The notes: generated from the sequence alone by a model not told the origin. Shown: positions 31,652 through 42,308, counted from the first letter of the stretch. The stretch: DNA of 64,000 bases from Kordiimonas pumila (GCF_015240255.1 NZ_CP061205.1:1943501-2007500), one strand, 5' to 3'. A program made the numbers and translations.

Positions 31652-33163
31652 GTGAGCACCTTTCTAGCAATAACAATCGATAAGCGAGCTACCAATCCCC
31701 TAAAGACCCTGATGCTGGGCCTTATGGTTCTGCTTGCTGCCATGTTGTCAGTTAAGCCTGTATCAGCAAGACCCGCGCCTGAGAGCTTTGCTGATCTGGT
31801 GGAAAAACTTCAGCCGGCTGTTGTCAATATCTCAACAGTGCAAACAATTGAGCGATCTGAAGGTAAGCGCCCAGAATTGCCAGAAGGTTTGCCATTCGGC
31901 GATTTCTGGGATCAGTTCAGAGACCGTTTTGAAGAGGATAATGAGCCGAGGACCGCTCGGTCTCTTGGTTCAGGTTTTATCATTGATCCAACAGGTATTG
32001 TGATTACCAACAATCATGTGGTTGAAGAAGCTGATGAAATCACAGTGCTTCTTGAAGACGGTGAAGAGTATAGCGCAACAGTTTTAGGGCGTGATAGCCT
32101 CTCAGATGTTGCTGTTCTAAAAATCGAGCCTAAAGAAAAAGGCCAGCTTTTCCCTGCAGTGAAATGGGGCGATTCAGACGTTGAGCGTATCGGCGACTGG
32201 GTTGTGGCCATTGGTAACCCATTTGGCCTAGGTGGTACGGTATCCGCAGGTATCGTTTCTGCGCGTAACCGCACAATTAATGCTGGTGATATTGAGTTTA
32301 TTCAAACAGATGCCCCTATTAACAGGGGTAACTCTGGTGGACCACTCTTTAACATGAAGGGTGAAGTGATCGGTGTTAATACAGCTATCTTTTCGCCTAC
32401 AGGCGGTAATGTTGGTATTGGGTTCTCTATACCATCGAATGATGCAGCTCGTGTTACACGTGAATTGAAAGAGCACGGCAAGGTTCGTCGTGGGTGGCTC
32501 GGTGTTGGCATTCAGCCAATGACCAAAGAACTTGCTGAGGCAATGGGCGCTGATATTACTAAAGGCGCAATTGTTACCCGTGTTGAGCCTGATAGCCCAG
32601 CGGCTAAAGCTGACATTCAGGAAGGTGATGTTATCTTCCGCTGGGACGGTAAGCCTGTGGACGATTCAACCACACTTAGTCGTTTGGTTAAGCGCACAGA
32701 TGTTGATGTCAGTGTTGATGTACAGGTTTTAAGAAAAGGCAAAACTGTCACTCTTAAAGTGAAAACTGGTGAGCTTAAAATTGAAGCAGATGCCAGTGGT
32801 AAATCAACAGGCAAGAAATCTGATGATAACATGGAAGATAGCCATACCTTGATTGAAGGCATGGAATTGGCACCGCTTAATGACACAATTCGCCGTAAGT
32901 ATAATATCGATGCTGAAGTTGAAGGTGTTGCTGTTACTCGTGTGGCCCAGCGTAGTCCTGCGTTTCATGATGGTATCCGTCCTGGTGCCGTGATTGTGCG
33001 TGTTAATCAGATTGCGGTTTCCAGTCCGGCTGAGGTTGCTAAATTGGTTGAGGAAGCGCGCGCTGAAGGACGTGAACGGATTCTGGTGCTTGTGTATCTG
33101 CGCGGTAATAGTGCGCACATACCGATGAAGCTTCTGAAAGAAAAAGATCAGATCGAAGAATAG
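31652..33163 (+). CDS. DegP/HtrA-family periplasmic serine protease
   Basis: A Do-family serine protease and chaperone of 503 residues for misfolded periplasmic proteins. The signal peptide (LGLMVLLAAMLSVKPVSA) is followed by the protease domain with triad H in ITNNHVVEEA, D in SLSDVAVLKI and S in INRGNSGGPLFN. Two PDZ domains follow (RRGWLGVGIQPMT ... and EVEGVAVTRVAQRSPAFHDGIRPG). GTG 31652 is chosen because GGAG lies 7 bases upstream; ATG 31646 would be too close to that site. DegP, DegQ and MucD orthologs cannot be separated by eye. A perfect terminator follows. Confidence 0.93.
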   Translation: MSTFLAITIDKRATNPLKTLMLGLMVLLAAMLSVKPVSARPAPESFADLVEKLQPAVVNISTVQTIERSEGKRPELPEGLPFGDFWDQFRDRFEEDNEPRTARSLGSGFIIDPTGIVITNNHVVEEADEITVLLEDGEEYSATVLGRDSLSDVAVLKIEPKEKGQLFPAVKWGDSDVERIGDWVVAIGNPFGLGGTVSAGIVSARNRTINAGDIEFIQTDAPINRGNSGGPLFNMKGEVIGVNTAIFSPTGGNVGIGFSIPSNDAARVTRELKEHGKVRRGWLGVGIQPMTKELAEAMGADITKGAIVTRVEPDSPAAKADIQEGDVIFRWDGKPVDDSTTLSRLVKRTDVDVSVDVQVLRKGKTVTLKVKTGELKIEADASGKSTGKKSDDNMEDSHTLIEGMELAPLNDTIRRKYNIDAEVEGVAVTRVAQRSPAFHDGIRPGAVIVRVNQIAVSSPAEVAKLVEEARAEGRERILVLVYLRGNSAHIPMKLLKEKDQIEE

Positions 33164-33188
33164 TATTCTTGAAAGCTGTAAATGATTT

Positions 33189-33215
33189 AAAGGGCCGGTT
33201 TTCCGGCCCTTTTCT
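33189..33215. terminator. Bidirectional terminator between degP and serB
   Basis: AAAGGGCCGG-TTTT-CCGGCCCTTT is a perfect 10-bp stem with T-run on one side and A-run on the other, placed between convergent degP and serB. Confidence 0.92.
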
Positions 33216-33233
33216 GTTGGGGTATTGAAGTGT

Positions 33234-34133
33234 TTATTCTGTTATCTCAGCGTCGGTATACCCTTGATAATATAGTAGAGTTCTAAGATCGCCGTATTTT
33301 ACAGAGCAAGTGGCGGCAGCCTGTGTTTTGGGTTTGGCATGGTAGGCGACGCCTAGGCCTGCTGCTTCAATCATTGGAATATCGTTCGCACCATCCCCAA
33401 CCGCCATGATTTCATGCTTCCCAAGTTTATGTTCTGCGGCAAGTGCCTTTAATGTTTCAAGTTTGGTATTTGCACCGCATATGGGCATGGCAACAGTGCC
33501 GGTAAGTTTACCGTTATCCATTTCCAGAATATTGGCGCGGTTCATATGAAAACCAATAGCCTCAGCCACTTTGCCCGTGAAATAGGTGAAGCCACCAGAG
33601 ACAAGTGCTGTATAAGCGCCGTTTTTACGCATTGTCCTTACCAGTGCTTTTGCGCCGTCCATTAGATTAATGCGGCCTGCATAGCATTCAGCAAGCTGAG
33701 CTTCCGTTAGGCCTTCAAGCAGTGCCACGCGTTCGATAAGGGCTGCTTCAAAATTAAGCTCACCGCGCATGGCGGCTTCTGTAATGGCGGCAACCTTTTC
33801 CTTTAGTCCCATAAAGTCTGCTAATTCATCAATGCATTCAACCGTGATCATGGTAGAATCCATATCTGCTAAAAGCAGCTTTTTTTTGCGGTTCAGTGCG
33901 GGCTGTAAACACCAATCTAGACCCGAAATACCATTAAGGGTTTCAATAAGCTGATGTTTTGCTTCCTCAAGGCTGCTAAATTCAGCTATGTAATCAATAG
34001 CTATTCCTTCTGATAAGATAGTAGGCTTTGCATCACGGCTTCCAAGTTTTTGAAGCACTAGTGTTTCAGCCTCTTTGAGCGAACCGTTTTGATCGGAGGG
34101 GGCAACAAGGGTGAGGGCGATGTCCATAGTCAT
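33234..34133 (-). CDS. serB: Phosphoserine phosphatase SerB
   Basis: SerB performs the last step of L-serine synthesis. The 299-residue protein has an N-terminal ACT-like region of about 85 residues and a HAD phosphatase domain: catalytic DMDSTMITVECIDELAD (the first D is the nucleophile), SGGFTYFTGKVAEAIGF, and the Mg-binding GDGANDIPMIEAAGLG. The start ATG is 34133, with a second ATG two codons later. Its start is 23 bases from the divergent miaA start, so the two promoters must overlap or lie within neighbouring genes. Confidence 0.96.
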   Translation of the reverse strand: MTMDIALTLVAPSDQNGSLKEAETLVLQKLGSRDAKPTILSEGIAIDYIAEFSSLEEAKHQLIETLNGISGLDWCLQPALNRKKKLLLADMDSTMITVECIDELADFMGLKEKVAAITEAAMRGELNFEAALIERVALLEGLTEAQLAECYAGRINLMDGAKALVRTMRKNGAYTALVSGGFTYFTGKVAEAIGFHMNRANILEMDNGKLTGTVAMPICGANTKLETLKALAAEHKLGKHEIMAVGDGANDIPMIEAAGLGVAYHAKPKTQAAATCSVKYGDLRTLLYYQGYTDAEITE

Positions 34134-34156
34134 AGTCCTGAATTAACGAGGTAAAT

Positions 34157-35104
34157 GTGAAACAGGTCTTTCTTATTGCAGGTCCAACAGCAAGCGGCAA
34201 GTCAGCATTATCGCTTCAACTGGCAAAAGATATTAATGGTATAATTATCAATGCAGATAGCATGCAGGTTTACGATGGTCTACGTATTGTAACGGCCTGC
34301 CCATCAGAAGATGATGAAAAACGTGTCCCACACAGGTTATATCGTTTTTTAGACGCACAAGAGACATGTTCAGCTGCTTTTTGGGCAGAGAGAGCCATGG
34401 CCGAGATTGAGCGTGCGTGGGCAAAGGGCCTTACACCGATCGTGGTTGGTGGCACCGGTATGTATCTTAAGGTATTGGTGAACGGTATTGCCCATATCCC
34501 TGAAATTGACGAAACCGTGCGCGAATTGGTTCGCCATGAATGCACTGAAAAAGGGAGTGAGTATATGCACCAATTGCTTGCTGAGCATGACCCGGTTACG
34601 GCTGAGCGCCTATTTCCTGGCGATAGTCAGCGGATATGCCGGGCCCTTGAGGTGTTTCGGTCTACAGGGAAATCTCTTTCTGAATGGCATAAAAATAACG
34701 TGCCAGGTCTTCTAAGTGCTGCGAACGAAGCGGGCCATGTTGCCAAGGTGGTTCTTAGCCCTGATCGAAAGACACTTTATGAAAACTGTGACAAAAGATT
34801 TGATATAATGTTGCGCGCCGGCGCGCTGGATGAGGTGCGCGAATTGATGCAGCGAAATTTACCTAAAAGTTTGCCTGCCATGAGAGCACTTGGGGTGCCG
34901 CAACTAATGGATTATCTTAACGGTATCAATAGTCTTGATGTGGTGACAGAAGAAGCAAAGATGCAAACGCGACGTTTTGCGAAGCGGCAACTTACATGGT
35001 TTCGGAACCAGTTTTTTGACTGGTTTTGCATTGATGCGCAATTTTCGGAAAGAAATTTATCTGATATAGTAATAAAAATTCACAAAAAACTATTGACTGA
35101 GTAA
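34157..35104 (+). CDS. miaA: tRNA dimethylallyltransferase MiaA
   Basis: MiaA adds a dimethylallyl group to A37 of tRNAs reading codons that begin with U. The 315-residue protein has the P-loop GPTASGKSALSLQLA, the catalytic DSMQVYDGLRIVTACPS and the VVGGTGMYLKVLVNGIA segment, with QTRRFAKRQLTWFRNQ near the C-terminus. GTG 34157 has GAGG upstream. It is divergent from serB. Downstream lies a leader with competing hairpins ahead of ilvI. Confidence 0.95.
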   Translation: MKQVFLIAGPTASGKSALSLQLAKDINGIIINADSMQVYDGLRIVTACPSEDDEKRVPHRLYRFLDAQETCSAAFWAERAMAEIERAWAKGLTPIVVGGTGMYLKVLVNGIAHIPEIDETVRELVRHECTEKGSEYMHQLLAEHDPVTAERLFPGDSQRICRALEVFRSTGKSLSEWHKNNVPGLLSAANEAGHVAKVVLSPDRKTLYENCDKRFDIMLRAGALDEVRELMQRNLPKSLPAMRALGVPQLMDYLNGINSLDVVTEEAKMQTRRFAKRQLTWFRNQFFDWFCIDAQFSERNLSDIVIKIHKKLLTE

Positions 35105-35189
35105 TTTTCGTACAATAAAAAACTGCCAGTCGAAAGTTTCTATAATCTTTGCGCCGGTTTGGCCTTGGTTTGTGAAGGATTGACGCGGA

Positions 35190-35232
35190 CACCCCTGTGT
35201 GGGGCGCACATGCGGCGCCCCTTCGTGTTTTT
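35190..35232 (+). promoter_or_regulatory. Competing hairpins ahead of ilvI (terminator or attenuator)
   Basis: Two hairpins share the segment GGGG at 35201-35204. The first is CACCCC-TGT-GTGGGG (35190-35204). The second is GGGGCGC-ACATGCG-GCGCCCC (35201-35221), followed after five bases by GTTTTTA, an intrinsic-terminator shape. They cannot form together. A TATAAT hexamer lies at 35141-35146 without a clear -35. No leader peptide rich in Leu, Val or Ile codons was found, so this may be the miaA terminator or an attenuator with another signal. Confidence 0.5.
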
Positions 35233-35338
35233 ATAGGGGGTGTTTTTGGGTAGGTGCTAAATGCCATTAAACAATAACCTTGCCGAAGTAAAAGGGTGTG
35301 CGTTTAAGAAGCAGTAACTATAAAAACAGGACGACAGT

Positions 35339-37129
35339 ATGACTGGCAAGGACAAAAAAATACCATCGGAACCCGCTGAGCAGTTAAGCGGCGCTCAAAT
35401 GATCCTGAGAGCACTTGGTGAACTAGGTGTTGAGGTGATATTTGGCTATCCGGGTGGTGCAGTCCTGCCTATTTACGATGAAATTTTTAAACAGAACCGG
35501 ATTAAGCATATTTTGGTTCGCCATGAACAGGCGGCGACGCATGCAGCGGAAGGCTATGCACGCTCAACTGGCAAGCCGGGTGTTGTTTTGGTTACATCAG
35601 GCCCGGGCGCAACCAATGCTGTTACTGGTCTGACAGATGCTTTGATGGACAGTATTCCGATCATATGTATTACGGGGCAGGTTGCCCGTCATTTGATTGG
35701 TAATGATGCTTTTCAAGAAGCTGATACCGTTGGCATTACGCGGCCCTGTACCAAGCATAACTATCTGGTTAAAGAAACATCTTTACTGCCGAGTATTATT
35801 CATGAAGCTTTTTATGTGGCTTCACATGGCAGGCCCGGCCCCGTGGTAATTGACGTACCAAAGGATGTGCAGGTTGAAAAGGCACCTTATCAGGTGTTTG
35901 GTCCTGCAGAACACCGTACATACCGCCCACAAATGGACGGCGATGAAACCGCCATTCGCAGGGCAGTTCATGCGTTTGCAGCCGGGGAAAAACCAATCAT
36001 TTATTCTGGCGGAGGAATTATCAATTCCGGGCCAGAGGCTTCCGAACTGCTTGTTGAGTTTGCAAAACTTACGGGTGCGCCAGTGACCAATACGCTTATG
36101 GGGCTTGGAGCTTATCCGGCAAGTGATAAGCAGTTTGTTGGTATGCTGGGTATGCACGGCACATGGGAAGCAAACCATGCGATGCATGACTGCGATGTGA
36201 TGCTTGCAATAGGTTCTAGATTTGATGACCGTGTTACAGGCCGAGTTGATGCCTTCTCACCGGATTCTACAAAAATTCATGTTGATATTGATCTTTCCAG
36301 TATTAACAAAAATGTTCAGGTCGATATTCCTGTGGTTGGTGATGCAGGCTCTGTTCTGAAGCGCATGATCGCTATTTGGAAAGAAGAGGGGCTTGGTAAA
36401 AAACAGCCTTCAATGGGTGACTGGTGGGCACAGATTGAAAAATGGCGCGAACGTAACTGTCTTGGCTATACCGATAGCACCGAAGTAATCATGCCGCAAA
36501 AAGCCCTTGAGCGCCTTCAGGAACTAATTGGTGACCGTACCGCGATTATTTCAACTGAGGTGGGTCAACATCAGATGTGGGCAGCACAGTATCTTGGGTT
36601 TGATAAACCAAACCGTTGGTTAACCTCTGGTGGCCTTGGTACAATGGGCTACGGTCTGCCGGCGGCTGTAGGTGCACAGATAGCGCATCCCGATGCACTC
36701 TGTATCGACGTTGCTGGGGAAGCCTCTATCCAGATGAATATTCAGGAACTTGGTACGATTGCACAGTATAAGCTTCCTGTAAAAGTATTCATTCTGAACA
36801 ATGAATTTATGGGTATGGTGCGTCAGTGGCAGGCCTTGTCATATGAAGGGCGCTATTCAGAAAGCTATTCTGATAGTCTGCCTGATTTTGTGGCTCTGGC
36901 TAATGCTTATGGTATTAAGGGCCTTATGGTTGAAGACCCGGCAAAGCTTGATGAGACGATCCTGGATATGATCAATCATGATGGCCCCGTTGTGGTGGAT
37001 TGCCGTGTGGCAAAGCTTGAGAATTGTTTCCCGATGGTGCCTTCTGGCGCTGCGCATAATGAAATGATTTTATCTGGCGATGTAAATGAGAGCAAACCAT
37101 TTGACGACGAAGCCTTAGCTCTGGTGTAA
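35339..37129 (+). CDS. ilvI: Acetolactate synthase large subunit
   Basis: The catalytic subunit of acetohydroxyacid synthase, the first common step of Ile, Val and Leu synthesis. The 596-residue protein has the three TPP-enzyme domains: [20 protein letters not shown] with the catalytic glutamate in [15 protein letters not shown], a central FAD-region domain ([20 protein letters not shown]), and a C-terminal TPP domain with [14 protein letters not shown] ... [12 protein letters not shown]. The diphosphate motif reads GEA where many homologues have GDG or GDA. AGGA lies upstream. ilvH starts 29 bases later. Confidence 0.95.
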   Translation: MTGKDKKIPSEPAEQLSGAQMILRALGELGVEVIFGYPGGAVLPIYDEIFKQNRIKHILVRHEQAATHAAEGYARSTGKPGVVLVTSGPGATNAVTGLTDALMDSIPIICITGQVARHLIGNDAFQEADTVGITRPCTKHNYLVKETSLLPSIIHEAFYVASHGRPGPVVIDVPKDVQVEKAPYQVFGPAEHRTYRPQMDGDETAIRRAVHAFAAGEKPIIYSGGGIINSGPEASELLVEFAKLTGAPVTNTLMGLGAYPASDKQFVGMLGMHGTWEANHAMHDCDVMLAIGSRFDDRVTGRVDAFSPDSTKIHVDIDLSSINKNVQVDIPVVGDAGSVLKRMIAIWKEEGLGKKQPSMGDWWAQIEKWRERNCLGYTDSTEVIMPQKALERLQELIGDRTAIISTEVGQHQMWAAQYLGFDKPNRWLTSGGLGTMGYGLPAAVGAQIAHPDALCIDVAGEASIQMNIQELGTIAQYKLPVKVFILNNEFMGMVRQWQALSYEGRYSESYSDSLPDFVALANAYGIKGLMVEDPAKLDETILDMINHDGPVVVDCRVAKLENCFPMVPSGAAHNEMILSGDVNESKPFDDEALALV

Positions 37130-37158
37130 CGCGCTTATCAATTGAAACGGATACTTTA

Positions 37159-38735
<1,577 letters not shown>

Positions 38736-38764
38736 ACCTCTTTTATACATATCCTCCTTAAAAG

Positions 38765-38788
38765 CCTCGCAATCGCGAGGTTTTTTTT
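38765..38788 (+). terminator. Rho-independent terminator of the ilv operon
   Basis: CCTCGC-AATC-GCGAGG followed by eight T. Confidence 0.92.
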
Positions 38789-39007
38789 ATGCAAAAAAAG
38801 CTCTGCTAGCCAGCTTGCTTAGTGCAGGGAAGCGGCATATAAATTTCATGTTAATAGGATTAGGCAATAATTTGGCAGGATCTTATATACCGCCTTTTAA
38901 TATGATCTGATAAATTGCCTTAGCAATTGCTGCAAGTTAGCAATCCCAATTTATAAAGATTTGGAACTGACGTTCAGGGCCGCATGCCATAATGCAAGGA
39001 GAACATC

Positions 39008-39466
39008 ATGATAACTTTAACAATCAACGGTACCGAACATAAGGTCGAGGCCGAAGACGATATGCCACTTCTATGGGTTATCCGCGACCTTGTAGGGCTA
39101 ACGGGTACCAAGTTTGGCTGCGGTATAGCACAGTGTGGTGCTTGCACTGTTCATATCGACGGTATGCCTGTGCGTTCCTGTCAGACGTTTGTTGGTGATG
39201 TTGGGGGTGCGCAAATAACAACTATCGAAGGTGTTAAAGGTAAAGTTGCCGAAACGCTGCAAGCGGTTTGGGCTGACTTGGATGTGCCACAGTGTGGATA
39301 CTGTCAGTCTGGCCAGATTATGTCAGCTACTGATCTGTTGACAAATAATCAGAAGCCAACCGATGACGATATTGACGCAGCTATGGCAGGTAATCTCTGC
39401 CGCTGCGCTACATACCACCGCATTCGCGCTGGTATCCACGAAGCTGCCAAACGTTTGGAGGCCTAA
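39008..39466 (+). CDS. 2Fe-2S subunit of a molybdenum hydroxylase (IorA-like)
   Basis: A 152-residue protein with two 2Fe-2S clusters, the small subunit of xanthine-dehydrogenase-family enzymes. The plant-type cluster is [20 protein letters not shown] ... RSC, and the second is [10 protein letters not shown] with [12 protein letters not shown]. It is built like the isoquinoline 1-oxidoreductase alpha subunit and like small subunits of aldehyde dehydrogenases. AAGGAG lies before ATG 39008. The large subunit begins 3 bases after its stop. No FAD subunit is present, so electrons probably go to a membrane cytochrome. Confidence 0.92.
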   Translation: MITLTINGTEHKVEAEDDMPLLWVIRDLVGLTGTKFGCGIAQCGACTVHIDGMPVRSCQTFVGDVGGAQITTIEGVKGKVAETLQAVWADLDVPQCGYCQSGQIMSATDLLTNNQKPTDDDIDAAMAGNLCRCATYHRIRAGIHEAAKRLEA

Positions 39467-39469
39467 GCC

Positions 39470-41689
39470 ATGATCCCGAAATTAATGCAATCCATCGCGA
39501 TGCCTGCCTCTAAGATACAGGCATCACGCCGTCAGTTTTTGCTTGGCGCCTTTGCTGCGGGCACAGGTCTCGCTGTTGGTTACCGCCTGTTAGCTGCACC
39601 AGCTGCTTCAGCGAGTGATACTACCGCAGGTGATAGCGCAGAGTATACTTTTAGCCCTTACGTTATGATAAGCGGCGACGGTAAGGTTACGGTGCTTTCT
39701 TCCCAGTTTGAAATGGGGCAAGGCTCTTATAACGGCCTTGCAACACTTGTCGCAGAAGAGCTTGATGCTGATTGGGCGGCAATAGAAGTGCAAGGTGTTG
39801 CTGGTAATGTGAAGGCTTATGGCAATCTTGCTATGGGCGGCGCATTACAGATAACAGGTGGTTCTACTTCAATGACCACTTCGTGGGAGCGCTACCGCAA
39901 GGCGGGTGCTGCTGCTCGTGCTATGCTGGTTGCTGCTGCAGCCTCTGAATGGAATGTGCCTGCGTCCGAGATTACTGTTGAAAATGGTATTATGGCGCAT
40001 TCATCAGGCAAAACTGGTGGTTTTGGCCGGTTTGCAGCAAAAGCCGCAGCAATGACAGTGCCAACAGACGTTGCCGTTAAAAAAGCGAGCGAGTGGAAGC
40101 TGATTGGTAATGCTGATCTAAAGCGTTTTGATAGTGCTCGCAAAGCAAATGGAACGGAACATTATACGATTGATGTTAGCTTGCCGGGAATGCTCACGGC
40201 GGTTATGATCCATCCGCCCCTTTTTGGCGCTAAGCTCAAGTCTTTTGATGCAGCAAAAGCTCTTTCTGTTAAGGGAGTTGTTGATGTTGTTGAAACACCG
40301 CGCGGTGTTGCCGTTGTTGCACAACATATGTGGGCAGCGATTAAAGGCCGTGAAGCTGTAACTGTAGAATGGGACGAGGCAGGCGCAGAGAAACGCAGCA
40401 CTTCAGAGCTGATGGCACTGTATCATGATATTGCAGGAAAAGCCCCTGCTGCTATCGCTCGTAAAGACGGCGATGTAGACGCAGGTTTTGCCGGTGCGGC
40501 AAAGGTTATTGAGGCAAATTTTGAATTCCCGTATTTAGCTCATGCTGCTATGGAACCGCTTAATGCTGTTGCACGTAAAAATGACGACGGTACGCTCGAA
40601 ATATGGGGCGGGCACCAGTTCCCGGATGTATATCAGATGCTGGCTGGTGAAATTGTAGGTATTGCACCTGATAAAGTGCAGTTGCATGTCATGAAAACAG
40701 GGGGCAGCTTTGGCCGCCGGGCCGTTTTTGATGGTGATGTGGTGGTTGAGGCGGTGTATATTGCCAAAGCTATAGGGTACAAGGCACCTGTAAAGGTACA
40801 ATGGACTCGGGAAGATGATATGCGTGCTGGTCGTTACCGGCCTGCATTTGTACATTCTATGAAGGCGGGGATAGATAGTGACGGCAAGCTTGTTGCGTGG
40901 AGCAATCATCTTGTAGGCCAGTCTATTATGGCAAATACAGCCTTTGCTGGCATGATACAGAATGGGGTTGATCCAACATCGGTTGAAGGGGCGAGTAATT
41001 TACCTTATGCCATCCCTAATCAAACTGTTGGTTTAACCAGTACAGAGGTTGGAGTTCCTGTTCTCTGGTGGCGTTCTGTTGGCTCAACACATACGGCTTT
41101 TGCTGTTGAAACCTTCATTGATGAAGCTGCCGAAGCGGCAGGGCGTGACCCAGTAGAGTTTCGTTTGTCAATGCTGGAACCGGAATCGCGCCATGCCGTT
41201 GTTCTAAAGCTTGCTGCCGAAAAAGCCGATTGGAAAAAGCCGCTGAAAAAAGGCCATTTCAGGGGCGTAGCTGTTGCTGAAAGCTTTAGTTCGGTTGTTG
41301 CATATGTGGCAGAGGTTTCAACCAGCGATAGCGGCGATATTAAGGTTGAACGTGTTGTCGCAGCTGTTGATTGCGGGCTTGCGGTTAACCCTGATCAAAT
41401 TCGTTCTCAGGTGGAGGGCGGCCTTGGCTTTGGTCTTGGTGCCATCATGGGTGAAGAGATCAGCTTAACGGATGGTAGCGTTGATCAGGGTAATTTTGAT
41501 TTATATACACCCCTAAGGATCGACGCTATGCCAGAAGTGGAGGTGGTTATACTTGCCTCTGCAAATGCACCTACTGGTATTGGCGAGCCGGGCGTGCCAC
41601 CTATTGGCCCAGCTGTTGCCAACGCGATCTATAAGGCCCTTGGTAAACGTATCCGGACCATGCCTTTTACGAAGTCGCTCACGGCTTAA
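39470..41689 (+). CDS. Molybdopterin-binding large subunit (IorB-like aldehyde or N-heterocycle oxidoreductase)
   Basis: The 739-residue catalytic subunit of a molybdenum hydroxylase. The N-terminus carries a Tat signal, ASRRQFLLGAFAAGTGLAVG, ending near ASA, so the pair is likely exported folded. Conserved blocks include EMGQGSYNGLATLVAEEL, GGSFGRRAVFDGDVVVEA, FRLSMLEPESRHA and the C-terminal GIGEPGVPPIGPAVANAIYKALGKRI, in which the E of GIGEPGVPP is the catalytic residue in the family. Substrate could be an aldehyde or N-heterocycle and is not decidable. A terminator follows at 41699. Confidence 0.9.
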   Translation: MIPKLMQSIAMPASKIQASRRQFLLGAFAAGTGLAVGYRLLAAPAASASDTTAGDSAEYTFSPYVMISGDGKVTVLSSQFEMGQGSYNGLATLVAEELDADWAAIEVQGVAGNVKAYGNLAMGGALQITGGSTSMTTSWERYRKAGAAARAMLVAAAASEWNVPASEITVENGIMAHSSGKTGGFGRFAAKAAAMTVPTDVAVKKASEWKLIGNADLKRFDSARKANGTEHYTIDVSLPGMLTAVMIHPPLFGAKLKSFDAAKALSVKGVVDVVETPRGVAVVAQHMWAAIKGREAVTVEWDEAGAEKRSTSELMALYHDIAGKAPAAIARKDGDVDAGFAGAAKVIEANFEFPYLAHAAMEPLNAVARKNDDGTLEIWGGHQFPDVYQMLAGEIVGIAPDKVQLHVMKTGGSFGRRAVFDGDVVVEAVYIAKAIGYKAPVKVQWTREDDMRAGRYRPAFVHSMKAGIDSDGKLVAWSNHLVGQSIMANTAFAGMIQNGVDPTSVEGASNLPYAIPNQTVGLTSTEVGVPVLWWRSVGSTHTAFAVETFIDEAAEAAGRDPVEFRLSMLEPESRHAVVLKLAAEKADWKKPLKKGHFRGVAVAESFSSVVAYVAEVSTSDSGDIKVERVVAAVDCGLAVNPDQIRSQVEGGLGFGLGAIMGEEISLTDGSVDQGNFDLYTPLRIDAMPEVEVVILASANAPTGIGEPGVPPIGPAVANAIYKALGKRIRTMPFTKSLTA

Positions 41690-41698
41690 TAGTACTAA

Positions 41699-41730
41699 CC
41701 CCGGCCAACTTTACTGGCCGGGGTCTTCTC
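41699..41730 (+). terminator. Rho-independent terminator after the molybdenum hydroxylase
   Basis: CCCCGGCCA-ACTTTAC-TGGCCGGGG is a perfect 9-bp stem followed by TCTTCTC. Confidence 0.85.
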
Positions 41731-41896
41731 TGAACCTAGCGTCTGTAGCGATAGATGTTTGCTTAAATACCGTGATTCGCACTTGAAATGGCTGTTGACC
41801 TGTAGCACTTTCGTCATTTTAGCCATTTGAGAGTGGACAATTTCCCCTTATTTTCTGCCGTTTTTGAGTTTTTATGATTATTTTTTCATAAAAGAC

Positions 41897-41936
41897 TTGC
41901 TAGTATTGCTTTGGTGTTATACATAACTAATACACC
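41897..41936 (+). promoter_or_regulatory. Promoter with nested palindrome (candidate GntR/YtrA operator)
   Basis: A -35 TTGCTA at 41897-41902, a 17-base spacer and a -10 TACATA at 41920-41925 form a candidate promoter. The -10 lies inside the inverted repeat GGTGT-N14-ACACC (41913-41936), with GTTAT-AC-ATAAC nested in it. YtrA-type GntR regulators often bind GTGT...ACAC repeats of this kind over the promoter of their own operon. Function is inferred. Confidence 0.5.
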
Positions 41937-42141
41937 AGATCAATAGAACGCTAAAGCAAAGGTTTGGTGTCGGGCACATAAAATATAAATACAGACCCGG
42001 GTTACGACAGCAATAATAACAGAGCCCAAAAGGCCATTTAAACGGGGGAGCTGGAAAACCAGCCCCCCATATAAAAACAAAACAAACGACAGTGTTAAAA
42101 AGACGGGCCTGGCCCAAGTCACAAATAGCGAGGATAAGAAA
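41937..42141 (+). other. Leader of the small-peptide operon, with a stable stem-loop
   Basis: About 200 transcribed bases upstream of the first gene. At 42044-42068 GGGGG-A-GCTGG-AAAA-CCAGC-CCCCC forms a very stable stem with one bulged A. No T-run follows, so it is not a classical terminator. It lies about 70 bases before the ATG of the 46-codon gene, with its ribosome site free of the stem. Confidence 0.5.
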
Positions 42142-42282
42142 ATGACTGCATCTGTTTATCAAACTACAAAAAGAGCCATTCGGCGTAGCCGTCGTGCTGC
42201 ACGGACAACATGCACCAAAGCTTTTGATGCAAGCAAAAATGTTTTGCATGAGGTAAAAGCACCTACTGCAATTGCCGTTTAG
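42142..42282 (+). CDS. 46-residue arginine-rich peptide, first gene of the GntR-ABC operon
   Basis: ATG at 42142 is preceded by GAGGA with a 7-base gap and the frame ends with TAG at 42280-42282. The peptide begins MTASVYQTTKRAIRRSRRAA, continues RTTCTKAFDASKNVLHEVK and ends APTAIAV. It has a dense basic stretch (KRAIRRSRRAAR), one cysteine and no signal peptide. The following GntR gene starts 26 bases later behind its own AAGGAG. I do not recognise it. Candidates include a small helical DNA-, RNA- or membrane-associated peptide; no function is claimed. Confidence 0.6.
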   Translation: MTASVYQTTKRAIRRSRRAARTTCTKAFDASKNVLHEVKAPTAIAV

Positions 42283-42308
42283 TAATCAGCCTGTGAGAAG
42301 GAGATACC

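Noticed and set aside
35262-35318. 18-codon frame MPLNNNLAEVKGCAFKKQ before ilvI
   Set aside because: Considered as an attenuation leader peptide, but it lies after the hairpins and has few branched-chain codons.
38922-38931. AGCAATTGCT palindrome upstream of the 2Fe-2S subunit gene
   Set aside because: Short palindromes of this kind are expected by chance and no regulator or promoter context supports it.
42142-42282. Bacteriocin or toxin reading of the 46-residue peptide
   Set aside because: No leader cleavage site, immunity gene or processing enzyme is visible; a basic stretch alone does not show toxicity.
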